A DNA stretch of 64,000 nucleotides from Branchinecta lynchi (GCA_023053575.1 JAKZAP010000001.1:7890849-7954848), one strand, 5' to 3'. Shown: positions 1 to 12,910, numbered from the stretch's first letter. The notes: generated from the letters alone by a model not told the origin. Numbers and translations are program-made.

Positions 1-318
1 GAAGATACCCTTGAGTTCGTTCGTTTTTTAGCTTTCTTTTTTCGCCGGACAAGTAGTTCCGGAGTTCGGCCGAAAACTGGGAAATTGGCAGAAGTGGCAG
101 GAAGTTTTCGTCAAAACAGTTATGACTCATAGGGGTAAACACATGCTGAATCCAAATCTGAACATGTTTTTCTCAGATGATTAGCTATTTGGCCTTCTGA
201 ATTTTAATTGTAAAAATGTTCAAGGAGTCTGGCGATGACTGGGTCTGGCTAAGACAAGACCCAGTTGTCTGGATCAGATATTGAATTTTGGGGATCCCAT
301 CGAAACCTTTGGTCTTCT
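1..318 (+). repeat. Repeat family A, 3' part
   Basis: This is the distal part of a dispersed repeat seen about ten times in the window. It has the family's internal phrases (GCCGGACAAGTAGTTC, GTCAAAACAG, CACATGCTGAATCC) and ends with GGGATCCCATCGAAACCTTTGG. No coding potential is seen. The start lies outside the window. Confidence 0.75.
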
Positions 319-767
319 TTACTGTGAATTAAGAGCAAATCTGAATCTACTGTCTTCATGATGTCCACTACGTGCTTTTGGAAAGGGTGGTGAGGAAGCA
401 CTGGTTTGTACCAGCTTCTGGCAAAATGTATCACACCATTCGACAGTTGTCGTGGTCACAGGCAGAAGGACAGATTCGTGATATTACATCACCCTTGCTT
501 TGATCTGGGATCCCAAAAAGAGCCCCTTAGGGCTGATTATAAATGTTTCCAAGATTTTACCCTGCGGCGTTGTTCGCTGTATTTCCTAATGGAAGGGCGC
601 GTCTTTTTAAGTGGGGTTTTGAGCTTGGGATTTTGAGGTTTAGGCTACATTAGAGGCTAGAGTTATCATGGGAAATAGTTTAGTTTTGACAGAAAAAAAG
701 CTAACTTCAAGATTTCCTCTGCGGCATTTGTTTTGATTTGTATCGGTTGCAGTCGTTAGAAGCTGCT
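319..767. other. No gene; dispersed repeat I at about 480-767
   Basis: No gene is visible. From about 480 the sequence is a diverged relative of 27630-27860: both share the phrase ATAAATGTTTCCAA, a tract around TTGGGATTT, and an AACTTCAA..TTTC..CTGCGGC ending. I treat it as an old dispersed repeat. Confidence 0.4.
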
Positions 768-1008
768 TCAGTTCGCTCTCTCAGGCAAAGCTAAAATGAC
801 AAACTTGCCGAGGGACTTGCTGGAATTCCTTGCATTATAAATGACCATGTTTTCATAATTCTGAATAATTATTTTTTTTTGGACGCCATCTACTTTTTCT
901 AGAAACGTTGAATAACTATCACTTTCGCGCCTTTCTTTATTTCCCTTTGGACCAATCCTTATTATTATACCATAATAATGCAATTCTTCGGTGCCGATCC
1001 TGCCGCAA
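768..1008 (-). CDS. Possible cytoplasmic-tail exon of the membrane-protein gene
   Basis: A minus-strand frame is open from a good splice acceptor (a T-rich tract ending ATCTTAG at 1009-1015) to a TGA at 768. It would encode about 80 residues, rich in Lys, Arg and Ser, with the tyrosine motif NYENMVIYN; YxxM is a known phosphoinositide-3-kinase docking motif in cytoplasmic tails. It is the right distance and orientation to be a 3' exon of the gene whose transmembrane exon lies at 5107-5200. Against this, the exon at 1219-1288 ends in phase 0, whereas this frame needs two preceding bases. Either another small exon is missing or the frame is open by chance. Confidence 0.25.
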
Positions 1009-1218
1009 CTAAGATAAAAATATAAGTCCATTTATAGGTTGATCCTTAAACCTTTTTATTCTGAATTTACTGTTTTGTTTAATTTTTCTCTTAAATTTTC
1101 AATGTGTTTTCGGTCCGACTCATCCCCTTACACCGCAGCAAGGCAATTTGCGGGACAAACTTGAATTTCTTCAGTGTCTTAGAAGTTTATAATATTTAAA
1201 TATAGGAAGTGGCCTTAC

Positions 1219-1288
1219 CTGAGTGTTACTCTGCTCCGTTTCTGGATCGGAATAGGCAGTTGAACGCCAAACTCTTCTCCGAACTAAC
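1219..1288 (-). CDS. Stop-transfer/cytoplasmic exon of a type I membrane protein
   Basis: This is a 70-bp minus-strand exon. The acceptor is TTTCTTTACAG and the donor is CAG/GTAAGG. It starts with one base that completes the codon left open by the transmembrane exon at 5107-5200. The joined frame runs from the hydrophobic helix directly into a basic cluster (LVRRRVWR), as expected for a stop-transfer signal, and then into a polar stretch rich in Ser, Thr, Glu and Gln. It ends in phase 0. The intron between the two exons would be about 3.8 kb and full of repeats. The splice sites and phase are seen; the gene family is not identified. Confidence 0.6.
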
Positions 1289-4200
1289 CTGTAAAGAAAC
1301 GATAATCAATTGTTTGCCAGTGCGCCAATCGAGCCACGCCCGCTTTACTACCAAAACAGAACAACGTAAGTTGTTTGACTTCTGTTTACTCATTCAGTGC
1401 TAATTAGGACAAAAAAACACAAAAAAATCACGGCCAAGGCTACAGCTATAGGGTGCTGTGGGCTTCTGTTGTTACGCAAGCAATTTGCAGCATGGTGATT
1501 CTCAGCGATGTTTTTTCCGAAAGGAGCAACTACAAGCAACTTGGGAGTTTGAGAACACACAAAATGGAAACCTCGGGCAGACGATCAGCGGTAGGCGCGA
1601 GTTCAAGGATCTCCGGACTTTGAATCTATTCCCTACGAGAAAAGACGAGATTCTTCAACTTCCCTGCAGAAGTGCAGACAGTCGGGCCGGGAAAACATGA
1701 TCGTATCTCAGTGCCATAAGTCCCTATAAGTCCCATGACAGGAGTAGGCGCGGCCAAATCCTAACTGCATGCTGAAAGCAGAGGGATGACACCTTACCCA
1801 ACGAAAACGGATCTGACTCTACTGACCATTAGGAAGCCAGACTTTGACTCGAAGGCCCAAAACCAACCAATAGGATGCGAGACTTCGTTGAAAGTTGAAA
1901 CCTTCAATGTCTTTAGTCTCATGTCCGATCAAACTCCAAGACTGGGACTAAACAATTAACAAAGGGTCGGAAAATGATTGCTTTGGCACTTATCTTACGA
2001 AATATGTCACGAAATAGAAGAACACACCTTGCATATCCTTCTCTGATCCACTCAGGTGTAATGCCACTGAAAATCATCATCCTTTCACACCTAAGCCACG
2101 AAGTATAACTTTTCAATGACTACGCTGTCTACTTTCTCTCGGTGTTCGATCGCGAATTTAAGCTGAAACCCGTCATTGGATCATGCGGTATAGCACAGTC
2201 ATTAATCGATATTTCCTAGATACCTGAAAATCTGTGCGAACAGTTTCCACCTTCTGAGCAATACTGAACTTCTGCAACCAATCATGTCTTCCTGTTTATT
2301 TGCCAAACATCCATATTCTAAGAAAGCCGAGCTGCTACTGAATACACGGACGATAATACATTAAGTATTATGTTTCTGTTCTCGTTGTGTCATTAATCAA
2401 TCCTTTACCATCAGTATTTCATTACATCGTTACGATTTTCACGTGACGTAACGGTTACAGTAAATGACGAAGCAACGCATTGGTCATCGAAGACGGACAA
2501 ATATTAAAAGTAAGATCGACAATAGGGTTCGGGCTTGTGGATTTTAGCCCCCTCCCGCTTTCACCGCCCTGAAAAAGTTGCACCGTAAATGCGAAAGCGC
2601 CGGACACCGAAGCAGAAACCGGGACAACGGATATCCCTTAAATGTAAGTATATCCACAGAGCTCAAAAAGTTTCGCACACATAAAAAAAATCAAGGTAGA
2701 GATTAAATGCCACGAATGGTATTAAAGTTTAACTGAAATCTTATTTTTATCTTCACAACTTATTTTTATATCTTGTGTTCAAATACACTGAATTATTTTA
2801 ACTCTTCCAAGGGTTTTGTATTGTTTCATCTCAGGCTCTAGTGGTGAATTTTTTAATACGCGCTCCTTGCACAAGTCGAAAATCATCCAGCCGCGGCGAA
2901 TTTAAATGTCATCAAAAGAGTGGGTTTCAATGGCCAAAACAGCGAAGCTTATTATCACGTCTGAGAGATGACGACGTAGCTCCTGCGCAAGATCATGTCT
3001 GAGGAACGCCCTCTGTTTCGAGGACTGAAACTTGCCTGATAGTTGCTCAGTATTATAAGCATAGAGGTTCAAGCACGTCCGTAAAAATAAGGTCATTCGA
3101 TAAAATCGAAACATCGAAGTACCGAAGTAACGCGTTTTCATCGGACATTCAAAGTAAATTAGTTGGTGGATAACTAAACTGTTGTCAAGCTTTAAGCTCG
3201 GTGCCCATAGGATGCGGATTCTCATTTGCCTAGGGGTGTTTGGCGTCGCTAGCGGAAAAGTTCAATCCCTCGTTTCAACTCCCATTCAAATTTTGTTCTT
3301 GTCCCGAAAAATTTCGCGAGTGTTGACACCAAGCTTTATTTGTGACGATATCTTACCCCAGATGATGAAACGTTTAATAAACAATCAGCCGGACAGAATA
3401 GAAATACAAAAAGAGTATGTCTTTTACTCCTTGCCTTTTATTTGGCTAAAGTGCTTTTTATTAACTGCCTTATATTCATTATTTTTGCTTTCTTTTTGGT
3501 ATCCAGAATATAAGGGAACTTAAGACCATGCCCATTCAGAACATGTGCTCTGGGATCGGGGGTGTGCTCTTCGGAAAGTAATCCAAAATACTATTTTTCT
3601 GTGATTTAACTGTTCTCATGGCCTTCGCTTATCTCAAGAGACCTTAGCCCTCTCGGCCAACAGCTGTCTATCCAAAGCCGCTTCACCGTACGTGCCACTT
3701 CCATCGATGTCAGAAGAAGTAAATAAGCTGATTAATTGAAATGAGACTCAATCTAAACAGCACTGGCTGATTCAGTCCAATTCAATTGGTTTCTAACACG
3801 TCAAAAAGCAATGGATGGCATGTAGACGTAGTGACGGAGTACACTAAAAAGTCGGGCGAACCATCCGTCGCGTAAGCTTAACCGCGCAAAGCTAGTGAGT
3901 TCCGGATTTGCGCCGGATCGTACAGGTTTGGCAATACCATCAAGCACCCGGAGATACCGGTGCCCTATTCGCTGCATCCGTTGTTGGGAATTTCCACACA
4001 ATGACATAATGACTCGCTACCCTTTAGCTATTCTTTGGCTTTCGTTTCCTGGTTGTTTGCTTTTTTTGCAAATCTTTAGACGAGCATCTGAAAAGCAGGC
4101 TGTTGCGTAACCAAATTTTATTTATTTATTTATTTATTTATGACCCGCTTTTTGCGTAACAGCGGAGTATGAATAAAATACAAAAGTAAAATATACATAT

Positions 4201-5106
4201 TAAAACACTTAAACAAAACAATGTAAATAAACACGACAACATTCTTTCAATTCAAATTGACCTATTTCAACATATCCGCTCCGAAAATGTCGAGTTTAAT
4301 TGTAAATGAACAACCTTTGTATTTTTGTTCCGCTTGTCTCATCGTTTTGGCAGAATAAGAGACTTTAATTAATTAGCTGAACTAAAGAGCCATTATTTCA
4401 TCGAGCTGATTGGACCTGCTATATCCAGTTTTTCAGTAGCTTGATCGGTTAAAGGTTAAACGTTTAAAGCACAAAGGGCATAGTCATCCTTCTGTCAGAT
4501 TGGCATGTCTTAAAAGTTCTACAGAACTATTCCGAAACCGTGAAATCACACTAACCACACTTCGACTTATTGAACAGAGTAAAGCCTCCTCCAAGTCTAT
4601 GTTTCGTTTCTTCGACAAAAGCGAACAAGAACTCTGCCACTGGTTCCTTGCCAGTAAATACAAAAATGAAGCATAAAAGTTGAGGTGTATAATTATGAGA
4701 TGATAAAGCGAGATTTCTCGTTAATAGTTGGTGAAAAGGACCTAGTTTCGTAGTTGCTAAAATATCGTAGCTTCTTCCGGCCAAAAGCCACAGGTTCAAT
4801 TAGAAAAAGTGTCATCACTCAACACTGCACAGATTTCAATAAATTTGAGTGCTTGGTCTCGTGCCCATTCCCATCGACGCGTCTGACCTCAAGTCAGCTT
4901 GACTTTGCTCAACGAAATGTGTTTCTGCGGTAACTTGAAAGAACTTGATTTGAACGTAAATGACAGCAAACGGTACGGAAATAGCAAAGGAAACATAATT
5001 TTCCGCCAGCATCTGAATCTTTTCGGATAGATATTCGAAAATCCGAAAGTCGTAACCCTAAACAGTCTGTATTGTCTGCGTGGCGAAGCTGTAAACGAAT
5101 ACTTAC
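1289..5106 (-). other. Intron of the membrane-protein gene
   Basis: No exon that I trust is present. The interval holds a family E repeat (2715-3230), an ATTT microsatellite (about 4116-4140) next to an A/T-rich transposon-tail-like stretch, and otherwise unremarkable sequence. A short minus-strand reading frame at 4551-4799 has no clear splice sites and is not called. Confidence 0.5.
2715..3230 (+). repeat. Dispersed repeat family E, copy 1
   Basis: This copy is diverged. It shares with 17925-18400 and 28655-29120 an opening AAAGTTTAA..GAATACACTGAAT, a middle section with AAGTAACGCGTTTTCA, and a closing TGGATAACTAAACTGT. No coding potential is seen. Its function and class are unknown. Confidence 0.65.
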
Positions 5107-5200
5107 AAGGTTAAAACAGTGACAAGGACGATCATGACTCCTATGCCACAAACTCCAGAGATGATGGCGACTGTCTGACCATGGAAGCTGTTGTCGGTAA
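5107..5200 (-). CDS. Transmembrane exon of a type I membrane protein
   Basis: This is a 94-bp minus-strand exon with textbook splice sites: acceptor TTTTTTTCTTCAG and donor CTT/GTAAGT. It begins with the two bases that complete the codon left by the exon at 11206-11302. The product is a short polar stretch (TDNSFHGQT) followed by about 22 hydrophobic residues (VAIISGVCGIGVMIVLVTVL), a single membrane helix with a GxxxG-like pattern. The next exon (1219-1288) supplies basic residues. The layout of extracellular stalk, helix and basic stop-transfer indicates a cell-surface receptor or adhesion protein. The ectodomain exons and family are not identified. Confidence 0.65.
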
Positions 5201-5275
5201 CTGAAGAAAAAAAGATCTTTACTGGAATGTTCCTTATAGTCTAGTATTTTGTCGTCATAGCTATTAAGACTAGCC

Positions 5276-6181
5276 CGTTTTTGGGATCCCAAAACGTAAG
5301 TGGAGGGATACCTATGATATCTCAAAAGTTGTCCGTCTGTCCGTCTGTACGCACTATAACTCTCGAAGGGAATGAGATATTTTGATGAAACTTGGTGTGA
5401 GAATTGTTTGGGTTAAAAGTAAGGTCAAGTTCGTAGATGGGCTCTGTAGCCCTACATTTAGGGGTGGGGGAGGGGGTTTTATTTAAGGGTCTAATGAAAT
5501 ATTTTTGAACATATAATGTGATAGTTGATTATGGGGTAAGAAGAAATGGTGAAAAGCATTTTGTCATCAGACAAGTAGTTCGTCGGAATCCGGCCGAAAC
5601 CGGAAAGTTTGTTAAAAGTAAAAGTTATATTTGAAGTTGATTAGATGTTCGATTCAGGGATAAGAAAACATGCTGAACATGATGGTGAAACACATTTGTT
5701 CGCCGGACAAGTAGTTAGCCCGGAATCCGGCCAAAACCGGAAAGTCTGTTAGAAGTAAAAGTTTTATTTGAAGTTGATTAGATGTTCGATTAAAGGGTAA
5801 GAAGACATGCTGAACCCTTATGTGAACAGTATTTTCTATCAGGACAACTTGTTCGGTCGGAATCAGGCCAAACCGGAAAATTTGTTAAAAGCAAAAGTTT
5901 TGTTTGAAGTTAGATGACAGATTTATGGGTAAGAAGACAAGCTGAATCTGTATATGACAATCTTTTGTTTTACCTGGACATATAGTTCGTTTGGAATCCG
6001 TTTTTTTTTATTATAAGTTAAAGTTTTACTTGAAGTTGATTAGATGTTCTTTATACGGATAAGGAGATTCGCTGAATTCGTTTCTGAACTATTTTTTTCT
6101 GGACAAGTATGGTAGTTCGTTCGCAATTGTCTGGATCAAATATTAGATTTTTCGGATCCCATCGAAACCTTTGGTCTTGTT
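5276..6181 (+). repeat. Repeat family A, copy 2
   Basis: This copy starts at the TTTTTGGGATCCCAAAACG palindrome, followed by a CCGTCTGT-rich tract and ACGCACTATAACTCTCGAAGGG. It then has several imperfect ~120-bp internal units, each with a form of GACAAGTAGTTCG..GGAATCCGGCC..ACCGGAAA. It ends at TCGGATCCCATCGAAACCTTTGG. It lies in the intron just upstream of the transmembrane exon. Confidence 0.85.
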
Positions 6182-7183
6182 GTCTTTAGAACTTTGGCAG
6201 CCAACCTTATAGGAGAGTCAGTAGTAACTTCAGGAAGGTCGAGGAAAGTAAATTCCGGTGGCTTTCTTCCTGGTTAAGAAGAACCAGAAGTGAACGACCC
6301 GTATAATAAATGTCTAGCCATAAGCTATAGATGCTGCTCATGATGTACAATATAAAAAAACAGGCCGAACCTGTTCCAGTATCTGTTGATTTGAATTTTA
6401 TTGTTTTGCTTTGTCCATGACACTGTCTTTCACAATACCCCCACAATCATGTACATAGGTAAGAAATAAATTATCATTATGTTCATTATCGTTATACCGG
6501 GCGATGCCAATCGAAACGATCGATCGATTGCGAAATCAGGTTGCCTGATAAGAAGGAGAGATACCAACATATAAAATCATTTTTACTTAACAGGTCTAGT
6601 CTAAGATAATCTGAAGGCCGAGAACGTGGTTGCTAAGAAACATTTCGTTTGATAAAAACTCGGAAAAAAAATCCTTGATAAATCTATCGGCAGAGGGGAT
6701 GAAAAGCTTTGAAAGCTTGTGTACGCCCGCTGCCCGGTCCATACCGGATTAGTTAACCGGTCGGTGTTCTACCAGCGCCCAGCCACAGGGTACACGGAAA
6801 AACCAGTTTCACACCAATACGCAACCCGTCTTTCTCACCTAAAATAACCGCATGAACTAACAATCTTTCAAAATTCTTAAGTTGTATCCCTGAAAATAGT
6901 CTCCACCCATTCCTCCTTGTCATCACACACCGAATATATTTCCTGTCTCAACCCTTTTAACTCTTCACAAAAGCACACTAGATGCAGTAAATCTTCATTA
7001 GTACCTCTACACATCGGACGAAACTGGGGAGCATATTTGACCTCACCCTCCCTAAATACCTGTTTCTATCTCCAGAATTGGTAAAGAAAATAAATACAAA
7101 TAATTCCTTACTGATACAAGAATTATTGATGTAAGACAAAACTATTTCGACATCGTAATTGGAAAATGTCCCTTGCAGTTTAA
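6182..7183. other. Intronic sequence without a recognised feature
   Basis: I see no convincing exon, RNA gene or transposon. A GC-rich patch at 6720-6800 looks superficially tRNA-like but does not hold up. Confidence 0.4.
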
Positions 7184-7995
7184 CAAGAGCTGGAAGCTCA
7201 TATGGCACTTGCAAGGCTGGGTCATAGGATGAAAGTAGGAACTCGTCAATTCGTGGGTCACCCGAGACACGAGATCTTTCCAAATATCAAGTTTCTTTAA
7301 GATCCGATCACCCGTTCCAAAGTTATACATTCCCCAAGATTCCAAATTCCCCCTCCCTCCACTCCCCCGACGGTGGTCGGGTCGGAAACTTGACTATTTC
7401 CAGGTTGGTCTGGTCGGATCCCTGACTTGCCTGCCAAGTTTTATTATCCTAGCCCACCTGGAAGTAGCCTAGCTACGGATCACAGGAATTCTGACCCCCT
7501 CCCCCTCCAACTCCCCCCACAGTGAACGAATCCGACCCGGTTATGTCAATAATATACCTAGGGCTTGTGCTTGTTCCTCCCACCAAGTTTCATCACAATC
7601 GCTCTACTATAAGCGTGTCACATAATTTCCGGTTCCCCCCTCCGACCCCCCCCCCCCCCCCCCATATTCATCGGATTCAGTACGGACTTGAAATGGGACA
7701 TCTGAGACATGACCTTTTTTCCAAAATTCAAGTTTCATCAAGATCCGATCACCCGTTCGAAAATTATGCATGTCACTAAATTCCGGATTCCGGCTCCCCT
7801 ACCTCCCCCCAAACATGGTCGGATCTGGCAAGTGACTATTTCGAAGTTAGTTTGCTCGGTTCACTAATATGCCTGCCAAGTTTCATCGTCCTAGCACATC
7901 TCGAAGTACTCTGACTCGCAAACACCGGACTGACCGACCGACCGACGGAAAAGTGATCGGTCTATGGCACTTGGCCGGAAGGAAAGTGCCGTAAA
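7184..7995 (+). repeat. Repeat family B, copy 1
   Basis: This dispersed repeat begins AAGAGCTGGAAGCTCATATGG and ends near CTATGGCACTTGGCCGG..AAGTGCCGT. The ends are inverted versions of each other (ATGGCACTTGCA type). The interior has C-rich tracts (CTCCCCCCAC, a C-run at about 7649-7663) and recurring phrases such as AAGTTTCATC and GATCCGATCACCCGTTC. The reading frames in it are low-complexity and not genes. Confidence 0.8.
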
Positions 7996-10668
7996 CAATA
8001 AAAACTTCTGATTTATGTCAATTAACTTATGGACTTATTGTATTAGCTAAGTGCAATGAGTGTTGATAAGGAGGCAATGAGCAAACAGATATTAAACAAA
8101 TTACTCCGCTGGGAGTAAACTGGTATTAGGTCAATTATCGCCCGTGGAAAACAAATTTAGCTTCTAATTGTTCCTTGTCCAGTGGCGTCGTCTATTTTAC
8201 ATGTTTTCCTACGAACGCTCCGATTCTCCGTGAAGCTAATCTTGTTTTCTACACTTTGGAATGTCGTATGCCTCTACCCAGTATCTGTATCAGAGATTGC
8301 TGATTTCGGTCGTACGACACTGCTTATGTGCTCAAAAGAATTGAAAAGCAAGTCTCGAACGTAGTGTCAGGTAGCAGAAAAGCAAGCTGGATCACGGGCA
8401 CATCAGTTGGGCCGGTTTTACGCTGACCCGCCTAATTTAGTGATTACATAGGCTACGTATCTAGGCTAGCTTTGAATCATTGTGAATTTTTACTTGTTTT
8501 TATTGATACTTGATACTTACTTGTATCAATAAACACAAATTAACTCTTTACTATTTACATCTACCGCACTAATGGAAAAACCTACGTTTTTGCTGGCGCG
8601 CAGTAGTAAAGGTTAACGATTTTCTAAACACACTAACAAACAACATGATAAATAACTAATAAAAAAAGGAAAAAAAAGAAAAGAACAGACCATAAAAAAA
8701 ACAGACCAAACTCCTTCACATTGTCACCTCCAAAATAAACATATACCTCCCAACAACCCTACGCCCTACCTACCACCCCGACCGATTGTTTCTTTTCTTC
8801 TTTTTTTGTAACTCCGTCTCATACGCGCTTAATTTAATGATAAAAGGCTATTTACTTGTCGGAATGAATTTCTCGAGAATAGCAGGCATTGAGGGGATAT
8901 CGGATGTCAGCAGAATAATCAGAGAAGATTTGGTAAGGCCTGTGCAAAAAAAACCTCTATCCCTGTCAAATGGTGCCCTTGACATTGTCAATCCTGTCCA
9001 GTTACAGTCCCGCATGTTTGTCAAATCAGACCATTATTTCCATATCAAAATAAACTAGGAGCTGACCTTTCATTTAAATTTACTGGCGTGTAAGACCAGT
9101 GATTTCGCCAACCTGCGTGGAGTTACTCAGTAAGGCCACATCTACTTTCAAGAATAACCAGTTTTCCGACCGCACCTACTTGTATCCTTTCATTGTATAT
9201 TGAAGAAAATTTACTCATCATTTCAGCGGCATGACAAGGGGCAAACATATAAATATTATTTTACTGTGATTTTTTCTTATTTTTTATTTTTTCCGTAGCA
9301 TCTTTGTAATTTAACTTGTATATACAAAAGTAAGAAATCACATTTCTTACCTCGTTTCTTACTTTTTGTGGCTACTCATCCATCCCTCTGTGACAGTAAT
9401 TTTAAGTTGTTTTTACCTACTTTATACTATTCACGTCACTTAACTATTGAAAATAAAACCATATTTTACTTTCTATTCCCCCCCCCCCTAACATTTGGAA
9501 ACTTATTCTCTCATTTTCATTTCAGGTCCGACCCCCTTTCCAGGGCCTTTGTAATTTAATCAGAGCAACCAAGGCCGTATCCAGGGGGGGGGACCCCCAC
9601 TGCCCGGGAGCTTCGCAACTTTTTTCCAGGGGTTGTCCACTCTAGATTTGAGTGTACAGCAAGTACCGGCACCGGTTACCACGTCTTAGAACATTAAGAA
9701 AGACACATCTTACATTAATAAGGATTTCTAGAAGGGTTTGAAAGATTAATCGTCTAATTTATGGACGGCACTTCTTATTTCGGGTGATGCTGGTGCCGAG
9801 AAAGAGTGTACAGTAGGGGCAGGGGAGTGGGTAGCCCCTCGGCTGATCACAGGTAGATAATTGGCCATATTCCAGTTCAGCGCTTCCAAGCGGACTAGTT
9901 TCTGTTAATCCCCCTATGCCTCACCGACAGCACTTGGATCAGAGATGGTAAAATAGATCCACAGGTTACTGAGTTGAAAACCTGTCATCTGTGTCCCAGG
10001 CAATGACAGCAGCAGAAAGTGAAAGCGACCAAACACCGGACCAAACTACGGATCGACTTTTTACTATGTCTACACAAGTGTTGATAATGAGGCAATGGGG
10101 GACTAACAGAAACTAGTCTCAGGACAGTTCTCATCTAGTGCACTTAGACTCGATACTTTGCATCTTTTTTTTTTTTAACGGTGTTTTGCCTGTTTTCGTG
10201 TTTTTACTGTATTATAGTTTCTGTAAATATAAATTAAATGGTTATCTTCAAGAAATTATCTGGCAAGGCCGTGACAAAAACATACGATTTTACTTCTTGA
10301 ATTGCTAGGCTAATTGGACTATTCAATGACTTATGAGAGTGTCGAAAAATCATAGGTTGCTAATCCCACTGAGCCTTCAGGTAACTACGCAAGGCTCAGC
10401 GCGTCATCAGGATATGTAAGAACACCTACAGTGGCGAAAAATTCCGGTGGCGCTAAAGCACTGCTACGGAATACTTAACCCTCATCTGTGGAGGGGTTAC
10501 TGACACTTGGTGTTTACCCTTTCCCGGCACCGACCTAGAACCAGTCGAAACCAACGGTGCCGGCCATAAATTAGGTGATTCATCTTTCATCACTTCTAAA
10601 TATGCTGATTTTAATATCCCAACTCGTGGAAACCGGGCAACCTCTCGTCATCCATTTCACTTTTCCGG
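7996..10668. other. Intronic sequence, nothing recognised
   Basis: No exon with a convincing splice context was found. Low-complexity items are an A-rich tract near 8640-8700, a C-run at 9479-9488, and a partial poly-G element beginning AAGGCCGTATCCAGGGG at about 9570, which shares its end with the element at 32045-32226. Confidence 0.4.
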
Positions 10669-11090
10669 ATCCAGAACGTGAATGGCAACCTTTGACTTAT
10701 TAGAATGTGTCTCGCGTTTCTCGAAAGGGGTTGAGATAATTTTGTTTAAATTGCTAGGATTAAGATTCATTGGACCTACAGGTCAAAAGTATCTACATAT
10801 CATATTCGTAGCCGTATGTTTAGGGCTGGGGTAGGGGGTTTCAAACTAAGGGGCGAAACAAATGTCTTTTCAAAGCTAAATAGATAGTCAGCCTAGGCGG
10901 TAACGAGATATTTAGTCGCCGAGAAATAGTTCGCAAGAATTCGGCGAAAACCTGTAAAAGTTGTATGTGAGTATGATCAGAGGTTTGGTTTAGGGGTTAG
11001 CAGACGCGCTGAAACCGTTTAGTTCGCCCAGAATCCGGCTGAAACCGAAAATTTGGTAGAAGTAAAATTTAATTACAGAATCTGGAGGAA
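10669..11090 (+). repeat. Diverged copy of repeat family A
   Basis: This is an old copy of family A. The palindrome is reduced to TCCGGATCCAGAACGTGAATGG. The phrases GTTTCTCGAAAGGGGTTGAGA, GGGGTAGGGGG and repeated GAATCCGGCTGAAACCG are still recognisable. Confidence 0.6.
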
Positions 11091-11205
11091 CCATGTCGAA
11101 AAAAAGCTGTTCCGCCACGAGGTTCTAACAGAAATATATCGAGCGCCACGCAATATAGGCTTACTACAGCCACTACAGGCTTAGAGCAAAAGCAGATAAA
11201 CTTAC

Positions 11206-11302
11206 GGTCTTCCGTCTCAGATGGGTCCTGGGATGAGTAGGTGAAATCTGGAACGTAAATGCTTGTCTTAGGAAACATTGTTTTCACATACACTTCTTGC
11301 AA
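11206..11302 (-). CDS. Juxtamembrane extracellular exon of the type I membrane protein
   Basis: This is a 97-bp minus-strand exon (acceptor GACCTAG, donor GACC/GTAAGT) of 32 codons plus one base. It starts in phase 0 and its overhang joins exactly to the transmembrane exon at 5107-5200. The encoded stretch is polar and rich in Thr, Ser, Pro, Asp and Glu (for example FTYSSQDPSETED), as usual for a stalk next to a membrane helix. The intron to the next exon would be about 6 kb. Upstream ectodomain exons should lie at higher coordinates on the minus strand, but none was recognised. Confidence 0.55.
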
Positions 11303-12269
11303 CTAGGTCAGTCCTTCCAGTGGCCAGACACTTCGCACTCTGAGAGATCGGTCTTTCACCAAACTAATCTCTAGCTCACATTTAATTATCGACTGGCGGA
11401 CAGGAGTAGTTTAGGATCATGTGCCTTTCGTTTATAATACTTGTGAGTCGAGTTATCTGTAGCTAACTAAATTGCTCCGCTCCAAGATAACGAAACGACA
11501 TCCCAGAGCATACTATGGAACCCTTCCGGTTTTACAACTTTTAGCCAAGTCTGGTCGGGTCTACTCCAATGACGACAGCAAGTTTATTTTTGAACTATTT
11601 GAGGGTACTGGTAAAGAAGTCCAGGTAGGCTACAAGGGGGCGTGACGCATTTGCTGAAAAAGTTGACCGTCATTTCATAGAGGCGAAAGTCTTTTTACTG
11701 CAGTTGTATTATTATTATGTATTATTATTTGAGATCTCCTTAGACAAAGGTCCGAACTCTTTTATCACTAAAAGCTAAAAATTTTCCGAATTTTATGATA
11801 GTGCTGAAAATCATGACAGAGATTTAATCCACGACGAAATGAATGCCTGTCCGTACCATACAAGAAGAAGAAGAAATAACTCGCCCGGACAGGGCGATCA
11901 CGACCTTGGGGTCAAATCACCAACCCTTTAGGGACTTGTCACCAACATGAAATAAAAAGCCTTAAAACCACGTGCACGCAGAGCATGACGAACATGAGCT
12001 ACGAGCTAGGTTGCGTTTTCATGCTCGCGAACCTCAACCCATGTTCGCCGCAAGTCGTTTTTATGGAGCGCATCCAGGCGGTAAAACGGGTTTCGTGTTC
12101 TGTGACTTCAGTACCAAATCCAGTTCCGGGTTCTCTCATGGAAAATACGGGCTTTAAAAAACGGGTGACAGCGTATGGTGTTGGTATTTGAGTCCAACAC
12201 GCTAATAGCTGAAAACGCAACTCTTATGTATGGCACTTGTTACGGTGAAGTGTTCAAGAAAATAAATGA
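11303..12269. other. No recognised feature
   Basis: The sequence is unremarkable, with a short ATT/GAA-rich stretch near 11710-11880. No exon, RNA gene or repeat boundary can be supported. Confidence 0.35.
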
Positions 12270-12910
12270 GGACATCATAAGATTCCCTCTTCCAACTCCG
12301 TCACTGTCGCCGGATCCAGTTTGGTCCTTTTGGTGGAACATCTATGCTCGTACCGCCCACCAAGTTCCGTTCGAGTCGGATTCCCCGTGTCCGAGAAATA
12401 TCCTGCAATGCCCTCTAACTATCCTCACCGATATGCCGGCCAAGATCCAAAAATGCTATACCTAGGACATTAAGAACGCATATACCGCCCAAGTTTCATA
12501 CCAATCAACCCCATTGGTCGCTACGTATAAACAAAACTGGGACCCCCACTCCAACCACCCATCAAGGTCTACTATAATCAAAGCATTTCCAAAATCTGTA
12601 CGGTAGCCTTACCCGGGTCTAACTCCGCCCTCGAGGCCGAATCCGGCCAATGCCCTAAAACGGCCTATCTAGGGATTTTGACCTTTTTATCCCCTAGGTT
12701 CCGGTCCTTTTCGTCCCTAGGCGCGAGATTCGGGACCCTTCCCTCCTGCACTTGCTTCCACCGAGGCCGGATGCTTGGGCGGAGCATTTCAGCTCAAGCT
12801 GACTGCAAATCGTGGGTCATGCCCGGCACCCCCCTGCAAGTGCAACTCAGCCAACCGAGTTCGGATCCGGTCTGGCTCCCAACATAGCATGCCTAGCTAC
12901 CACGATTAGC
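12270..12910 (+). repeat. Strongly diverged family B-like repeat
   Basis: The C-rich phrasing (TTCCAACTCCGTCACTGTCG, CGGATCCAGTTTGG, CACCAAGTTCCG) matches the composition and order of family B, but the terminal ATGGCACTTGCA motif is not preserved. I treat it as an old relic. Confidence 0.45.

Noticed and set aside
6720..6800. tRNA gene
   Set aside because: It has an A-box-like phrase and one good stem, but no B box and no closed acceptor stem.
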